Below are positions 7,101-10,171 of a stretch of 10,171 nucleotides of DNA, piece after piece. The notes under the pieces were generated by a model that saw only the letters and a list, made by a program, of their open reading frames with translations, did no database searches and was not told where the DNA came from. The stretch's first letter is position 1. Each line of letters opens with the position of its first letter. The stretch spans positions 1 to 10,171 of the forward strand of contig JBJMWE010000390.1 in the NCBI GenBank assembly GCA_045810285.1, read 5' to 3'. The translations under genes were made by a program, and so were the position numbers. Origin of the DNA: Scleromatobacter sp045810285 (GTDB lineage Bacteria > Pseudomonadota > Gammaproteobacteria > Burkholderiales > Burkholderiaceae_C).

Positions 7101-8599
7101 TGTACCCGCGGGCCGACGAGACGCCCGCGGTCACGCCGCCCGCCGGCTACGAGACGCCGTTCGACACCGACGAGGCGGCGTTGCGCGAGCTGCTGCGCTC
7201 GCGCCTGGGCGGCCTCGGGCCGGTGACCGTCGACGTGCTCGTCGACCAGCTGCGCCTGCCGCGCGGCGACATCGAGGCGGCGCTCGCCGCGCTGCAATCG
7301 GAAGGCAGCGTGTTCCAGGGCCACGTCACCCCCGGCCTCGACGCGATCGAGTGGTGCGAGCGCCACCTGCTCGCACGCATCCATCGCTACACGCTCAAGC
7401 GCCTGCGCCGCGAGATCGAGCCCGTCGAGCCGCGTGACTTCGTGCGCTTCCTGTTCGAGTGGCAACACGTGGCGGGTGCGTCGCGCGTCAGCGGGCCGGA
7501 GGCCTTGCCCGCGGTCCTGGCGCAGCTCGAGGGCTTCGAGGCGCCGGCGTCGCTGTGGGAAGCCGAGGTCCTGCCTGCACGGGTGAAGGACTACGCGTCG
7601 TCCTGGCTCGACGACCTGTGCACCGCCGGCCGCACGCTGTGGACGCGCCTGCGGCCGCTGGCCAGCGGCACGCAGGGCGGCGGCCGCTCGTCCCTGCGCA
7701 CCACGCCCATCCTGCTGCTGCCGCGCCGTGCGGCCCCGACCTGGTCGCGCATCGCGACGGCCGCCGCGAGCGACGACGGCGAGCCGCTGGGCGGCCGCGC
7801 GCAGCGCGTGCTGGATTTCCTCGAGGCCAACGGCGCCTCCTTCTTCGACGAGATGGCCGACGGCGCGCGGCTGCTGCGCGCCGAGCTGGAGGATGCGCTG
7901 GCCGAGCTCGTGGTGCGCGGCCGCGCCAGCTGCGACAGCTACGCCGGCCTGCGCGCGCTGCTCGTGCCGGCGGCCCGGCGCGCGACGGCGGCGTCGCGCT
8001 CGCGGCGCCGCGTCGCGCTGTTCGGCATCGAGGACGCGGGACGGTGGAACGTGGTCAGGTCGCCGCAGGTCGTCGCCGACGCGGCCGCGCACGCCGAAGC
8101 CGTCGACCATGTGGCCCGCACGCTGCTGCGCCGTTACGGCGTCGTCTGCTTCGAGATGCTCGATCGCGAGGCCGCATGGCTGCCGCCGTGGCGCGAGCTG
8201 GTGCGCGTCTACCGGCGGCTGGAGGCCCGCGGCGAGATCCGCGGCGGGCGGTTCATCGCCGGCGTGACGGGCGAGCAGTTCGCGCTGCCCGACGCCATCG
8301 CCGCGATGCGCGCCGTGCGCCGGCAACCGCCCGACGACACGCTGGTGTGCCTGGCGGCGTCCGATCCGGCCAACCTGCTCGGCACGGTGCTCACCGGCCC
8401 CAAGGTGCCGCGCGTGGCCGGCTCGCGGGTGCTGTACCGCGATGGCCTGGCCATCGGCACCAGCATCGGCGGGCAGATCGAGTTGCTGGTGCCGCTGGAG
8501 CCCGCCGCGGCCCGCGCGGCGATGCGCGCGCTGGCGCTCGATCCGCAGCTGCGGTTCATCGAGATGGCCAGCGCCGAGACCGTCGGCAGGGCGTCGTAG
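4154..8599 (+). CDS. lhr: Lhr, large superfamily 2 DNA helicase (full length, with C-terminal extension)
   Basis: 1481 residues from this start; E. coli Lhr has 1538. Lhr is an ATP-dependent 3'-5' translocating helicase linked to DNA repair. The helicase core shows Walker A APTGSGKT (42-49), VVYVSPLKALSND (75-87), TTPESLYVLLGS (140-151), the DEIH box (167-170), SAT (228-230), ATASLELGLDIG (357-368) and QRAGRAGH (387-394). Next come a winged helix and the Lhr-core domain containing GDYTVLLEP (from 528) and VESLAGDVFQLGN (about 546-558), as in DEAD/H-associated domain PF08494. The last ~500-580 residues form the long C-terminal extension of Lhr proper, including FFDEMADGARLL and RYGVVCFEML; in E. 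coli this region has been reported to have uracil-DNA glycosylase activity. The frame stays open to ATGs at 4103 and 4124, but codons before 4154 are rich in A/T-ending triplets (CCA, AGA, CCT, ACA, CGA), unlike the gene, so 4154 is preferred. No start has a strong ribosome-binding site. The stop codon lies inside the first arm of a repeat element. Confidence 0.96.
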   Translation: MPLQDFHPAVARWFERRFGVPTPAQVAAWPHIRAGRDALVAAPTGSGKTLTAFLAALDDLVCRGVAGALPDETAVVYVSPLKALSNDIRANLEEPLAGIRAELVAQGLPDVEIRTAVRTGDTPQRERQQVMRRPPHILVTTPESLYVLLGSLAGRRMLANVRTVIVDEIHALAANKRGSHLALSLERLQNIVDQPPCANTPDADGVLPDPKAVAVRAEPRHVTRIGLSATQKPIAEVARFLVGAGAAVDGRADCAIVDIGYKKQRDLALEVPPTPLSAVMSHEQWDMVYQRIVELVATHRTTLVFVNTRRMAERAARHLAELLGKDAVAAHHGSLARELRLDAEQRLKRGELKVLVATASLELGLDIGDVDLVCQLGSPRSIAAFLQRAGRAGHAVGGTPKARLFPQSRDELVECAALLEAVQRGELDTLRVPSVPLDVLAQQIVAETACRDWDEDALFALLRRAWPYATLPRERFDAVLRMLADGYTTRQGPRGAYLHRDAVHHQLRERRGARMTALTSGGTIPETGDYTVLLEPQSDRIGTVNEDFAVESLAGDVFQLGNASYRILRVEPGRVRVEDAKGQPPNIPFWLGEAPGRSDELSMAVSRLREAVGEQVRRHGQAAAVAGLVEAAGGGIAADGARQIVEHLAAAQAALGALPTQQRIVMERFFDQSGGMQLVVHSPFGSRLNRAWGLALRKRFCRQFNFELQAAATEDAIVLSLSTSHSFPLDEVARYLRSATALDVLVQALLDAPLFAVRWRWNATTALALPRFVGGRKVAPQLQRMKSEDLLASVFPDQVACAENLSGPREVPDHPLVAQTMDDCLHEAMDAEGWLAVLRGIESGAIEVIARDLPAPSPLAAEALTARPYAYLDDAPIEERRTQAVQARRFGDADNVGEMGALDADAIAGVREEAWPRARNADEVHEALMTLGTITDAEARANEHWDAALASLARAGRATRLRVGASEGGLWVAAERLAGLRPLYPRADETPAVTPPAGYETPFDTDEAALRELLRSRLGGLGPVTVDVLVDQLRLPRGDIEAALAALQSEGSVFQGHVTPGLDAIEWCERHLLARIHRYTLKRLRREIEPVEPRDFVRFLFEWQHVAGASRVSGPEALPAVLAQLEGFEAPASLWEAEVLPARVKDYASSWLDDLCTAGRTLWTRLRPLASGTQGGGRSSLRTTPILLLPRRAAPTWSRIATAAASDDGEPLGGRAQRVLDFLEANGASFFDEMADGARLLRAELEDALAELVVRGRASCDSYAGLRALLVPAARRATAASRSRRRVALFGIEDAGRWNVVRSPQVVADAAAHAEAVDHVARTLLRRYGVVCFEMLDREAAWLPPWRELVRVYRRLEARGEIRGGRFIAGVTGEQFALPDAIAAMRAVRRQPPDDTLVCLAASDPANLLGTVLTGPKVPRVAGSRVLYRDGLAIGTSIGGQIELLVPLEPAAARAAMRALALDPQLRFIEMASAETVGRAS

Positions 8600-8727
8600 G
8601 GCGGGTTAGCCGCAGGCGTAACCCGCCGTTCGGCGGCGTGCTGGCCCCTTGCTGGTCATCCGCCACGAACGCGAGCTTCACGACGCCTGCGAACGGCGGG
8701 TTACGCCCGCGGCTAGCCCGCCCTACG
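8595..8727. repeat. REPIN-like pair of inverted REP-type palindromic repeats
   Basis: Two 37-base arms, 8596-8632 and 8690-8726, are reverse complements with 35 of 37 positions matching; one flanking base on each outer side also pairs, and GGCGT pairs again just inside after two mismatches. Each arm contains its own palindrome: in the left arm GGCGGGTTA (8600-8608) pairs with TAACCCGCC (8619-8627), and the loop can extend the stem (GCC 8609-8611 with GGC 8615-8617). The pair spans about 133 bases with a ~45-base unpaired centre. This architecture, two REP units in inverted orientation around a spacer, is that of REPINs/BIMEs mobilised by RAYT (TnpA_REP) transposases. GTAGGG-CGGGTTA...TAACCCGCC repeats are, as I recall, common in high-GC proteobacteria. 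It sits between convergent genes and its TAG supplies the lhr stop. No T-tract follows the hairpins, so it is not a typical intrinsic terminator, though folding in RNA could shield both 3' ends. Confidence 0.85.
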
Positions 8728-8789
8728 GGCCCGAGGGCTCGCATTGCCGCCGGCGTTTCCCTCAAACACATCCACCCGGCGTGCGCTGG

Positions 8790-9911
8790 TCAATGCGGCC
8801 GGCACAGCCCCAGGATCTGCTCCTGCTGCGTGCAGCCCGCCTCGGCGCGCGAGGCTGGCGCGGCCGGGCGCGGTGCGGCGGACGGGTCGCCGCAACTGCG
8901 CAGCGCGCGCTCCGTCGGCCCGTAGTACGTCCATCCCTTGCCGAGCGCGGGCAGCGCCAGCCGGACGTCGCGCCATTTGGGATGCCCCTCCGTCTGCAGC
9001 AGGGGGAAGTTCTGGCACAGCGAGCGCGCGAACTGCGCGAGGCGGTCCACGGTCACGCGGTACGAGTAGTCGTAGGTCACGAGGTAGGCCTTCACGGCCA
9101 GGCCGTCGACGTCCTGGTCCAGCCAGTTCGGATAGCTCGCGGAGCGGATGGTGGCCGCCACGTAGGTCTGCAGCGCGGCCCGCGTGGCCGCGTTCTTCGG
9201 GTCGACCTTGAGCAGGCGCACCAGCTGCTTGGCCTCGGGCTTCATGTCGGCCAGCAGCTTCGCGGGCTGGCCGGCCACGATCGCCACCACGTCGATGCTC
9301 CTGTCGGTCGTCAGCCTGACCAGCGCCTCCTCGTTGGTGAGCGTGGTGACCTGCTTGTCGGGCAAGGGCTGCGCGAACATCAGGCGATAGATCGTCGACG
9401 CGCTCATCGCGGTGCCGCTCTGCAGCGGGCCGATGTTGATGCGGGCATCGTGGATGTCGTGCACGAACTGCAGCGGCGAGTCGGCGCGCACGACGAAGTA
9501 GATCTCCTCGTCGTAGAGCGGCAGCACCACGCGCAGGGGCCGGATCAGGTCGGAGGCTTCCGAATTGCCGCGCGCGGCGTAGTCCAGGAAGGCCTGGTAG
9601 ACGTCGGACTGCACGATCGCGAGCTTGACGTCGGTGTCGTAGCGCAGGCGGCTGACGTTGTCCGCCGAACCCTTGGACGGCAGGGCCTCGAGCTGGATGC
9701 CGGCCTGCGGGGCGACGAAGCGTGCGAGGTCGCGGCCGATCTGGATGTATGTGCCGCGGTCCGACGCGGTCACGATCTTGTACATGACGGTGGCCTGCGC
9801 GGGTTGCGCCGCGGCGCTGCCGCACGCCGCGAACAGCCCTGCGAGGAGCGCGAGGCGCACCCGGCCGAGTCGATCGAGGAGGGCGGCGCGGGCATCGGGG
9901 CGGTCGTGCAT
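8790..9911 (-). CDS. TAXI-family TRAP-type solute-binding protein with a Cys-rich C-terminal tail
   Basis: 373 residues, ATG at 9911 with a strong ribosome-binding site. An export signal with an Arg-rich n-region and hydrophobic core (about 19-29) ends at either AAA-Q (35/36) or, less likely, a poor lipobox FAAC (Cys30). The body matches TAXI (TRAP-associated extracytoplasmic) receptors: YKIVTASDRGTYIQIGRDLA (44-63), PSKGSADNVSRLR (78-90), VKLAIVQSDVYQAF (95-108), LPLYDEEIYFVVR (130-142), INIGPLQSGTAMSASTIY (158-175). Such proteins bind small organic acids or amino acids in the periplasm and pass them to a fused DctQM-type permease. No permease gene is visible: downstream lies convergent lhr, upstream a different gene. 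After the TAXI domain there is an extension with Cys340, Cys360 and Cys370, ending in CTQQEQILGLC (360-370) then RPH. The same motif occurs twice in the product of the upstream gene. The family call is firm; ligand and partner are unknown. Confidence 0.92.
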   Translation of the reverse strand: MHDRPDARAALLDRLGRVRLALLAGLFAACGSAAAQPAQATVMYKIVTASDRGTYIQIGRDLARFVAPQAGIQLEALPSKGSADNVSRLRYDTDVKLAIVQSDVYQAFLDYAARGNSEASDLIRPLRVVLPLYDEEIYFVVRADSPLQFVHDIHDARINIGPLQSGTAMSASTIYRLMFAQPLPDKQVTTLTNEEALVRLTTDRSIDVVAIVAGQPAKLLADMKPEAKQLVRLLKVDPKNAATRAALQTYVAATIRSASYPNWLDQDVDGLAVKAYLVTYDYSYRVTVDRLAQFARSLCQNFPLLQTEGHPKWRDVRLALPALGKGWTYYGPTERALRSCGDPSAAPRPAAPASRAEAGCTQQEQILGLCRPH

Positions 9912-9915
9912 GGGG

Positions 9916-9923
9916 ACTCCTCC
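9916..9923 (-). promoter_or_regulatory. Strong ribosome-binding site of the TAXI gene
   Basis: On the minus strand the sequence reads GGAGGAGT followed by CCCC and the ATG at 9911. The GGAGG core (9919-9923) is 7 bases from the start codon. This fixes the start of the TAXI protein even though the frame stays open upstream to 10142. It lies in the 50-bp gap after the upstream gene's stop, consistent with translation from a shared transcript. Confidence 0.8.
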
Positions 9924-9961
9924 AGGCGTTGTCGTCTTTGCGGCGCTCGGCGCGCCGGTGG

Positions 9962-10171
9962 TCACGGTGTCGTCCGCGAGCCCTGCCCGCAGAGGCCCAG
10001 CGTCGCGCGGGCCGGCTCGCACGCGGGCGCGGGTGGGGACGGGGGCGGTGGGCTGGCGACCACGGGGCCCGGATCGCGCGCGCCCGCGAGCGCCTGCGCC
10101 GCTGCGGGCGCGGCCGGCGCACGTGTCGCGGCGCGGTGGCACAGGCCCAGCGTCTCGCTTTCGAGCGTGCA
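9962..10171 (-). CDS. C-terminal tail of an unidentified protein with two C-x5-T-L-G-L-C motifs (partial)
   Basis: Reading the minus strand from the right edge gives 69 residues ending at a TGA (9964-9962). There is no start codon in this frame, so this is the 3' end of a gene that begins outside the window. The visible tail is low complexity (Ala, Pro, Arg) with two copies of one motif: CTLESETLGLC (10139-10171) and CEPARATLGLC (9989-10021), separated by 39 residues that include a proline-rich linker. The same spacing and ending recur at the C-terminus of the TAXI protein encoded 50 bp downstream on the same strand. I do not recognise the protein. By analogy it may be a second exported, possibly TAXI-like, protein whose body lies upstream. 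The reading frame is supported by the motif match rather than by homology to a known domain. Confidence 0.65.
   Translation of the reverse strand, partial: CTLESETLGLCHRAATRAPAAPAAAQALAGARDPGPVVASPPPPSPPAPACEPARATLGLCGQGSRTTP

Noticed and set aside
4079..8326. 1415-codon open frame on the minus strand opposite lhr
   Set aside because: It is composed of Arg/His/Ala/Gln/Gly-rich sequence without domains, as expected for the antisense frame of a GC-rich gene with G/C at third positions; lhr on the plus strand has all helicase motifs.
8600..8627. Hairpin after lhr as an intrinsic terminator
   Set aside because: The stem is strong but no run of T follows on either strand; the paired arrangement is better explained as a REPIN-like repeat.
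9820..9833. Lipoprotein signal in the TAXI protein (Cys30)
   Set aside because: The residue at -3 is Phe, a poor lipobox, and a standard AAA-Q cleavage site lies five residues later; left as an alternative only.

Overview
The window is very GC-rich (about 70% by eye). Nearly all codons in the real genes end in G or C, and long shadow frames run antisense to them. No rRNA, tRNA, CRISPR array, transposase or phage gene is visible. The gene families, the exported proteins and the GC-rich repeat pair fit a high-GC proteobacterium. A betaproteobacterium of the Burkholderiales, possibly Massilia-like, is my best guess. This is inference from general familiarity, and a xanthomonad-type gammaproteobacterium cannot be excluded.

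Layout. Bases 1-265 (minus) are the start of an exported Ala/Pro/Lys-rich protein that runs off the left edge. Bases 489-2177 (minus) encode a secreted homologue of peptide-N-glycosidase A (PNGase A). Divergent from it, 2402-3082 (plus) encodes a peptidase E-like (family S51) Ser-His hydrolase. Its 3' end overlaps by 11 bp the convergent gene at 3072-3995 (minus), a predicted lipoprotein with a SAM-methyltransferase fold (COG4798-like). Divergent from that, 4154-8599 (plus) is a full-length Lhr helicase. A REPIN-like pair of inverted repeats (8595-8727) fills the gap after lhr and starts at its stop codon. Bases 8790-9911 (minus) encode a TAXI-family solute-binding protein. Bases 9962-10171 (minus) are the last 69 codons of a further gene just upstream of it, probably in the same transcript.

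How the genes relate. There is no single obvious pathway. The left half is dominated by exported or envelope proteins: the putative TonB-like protein, PNGase A and the lipoprotein methyltransferase. The S51 hydrolase looks cytosolic. lhr is a conserved DNA-repair helicase gene. The two right-hand genes are probably one unit, because they share a rare C-terminal motif, C-x5-[T/I]-L-G-L-C: twice in the upstream protein and once in the TAXI protein. No TRAP permease gene is visible beside the TAXI gene.

Most worth a second look are the shared LGLC cysteine tails, the bacterial PNGase A, the exported methyltransferase and the REPIN-like element. I see no clear evidence of a wholly new multi-gene system.
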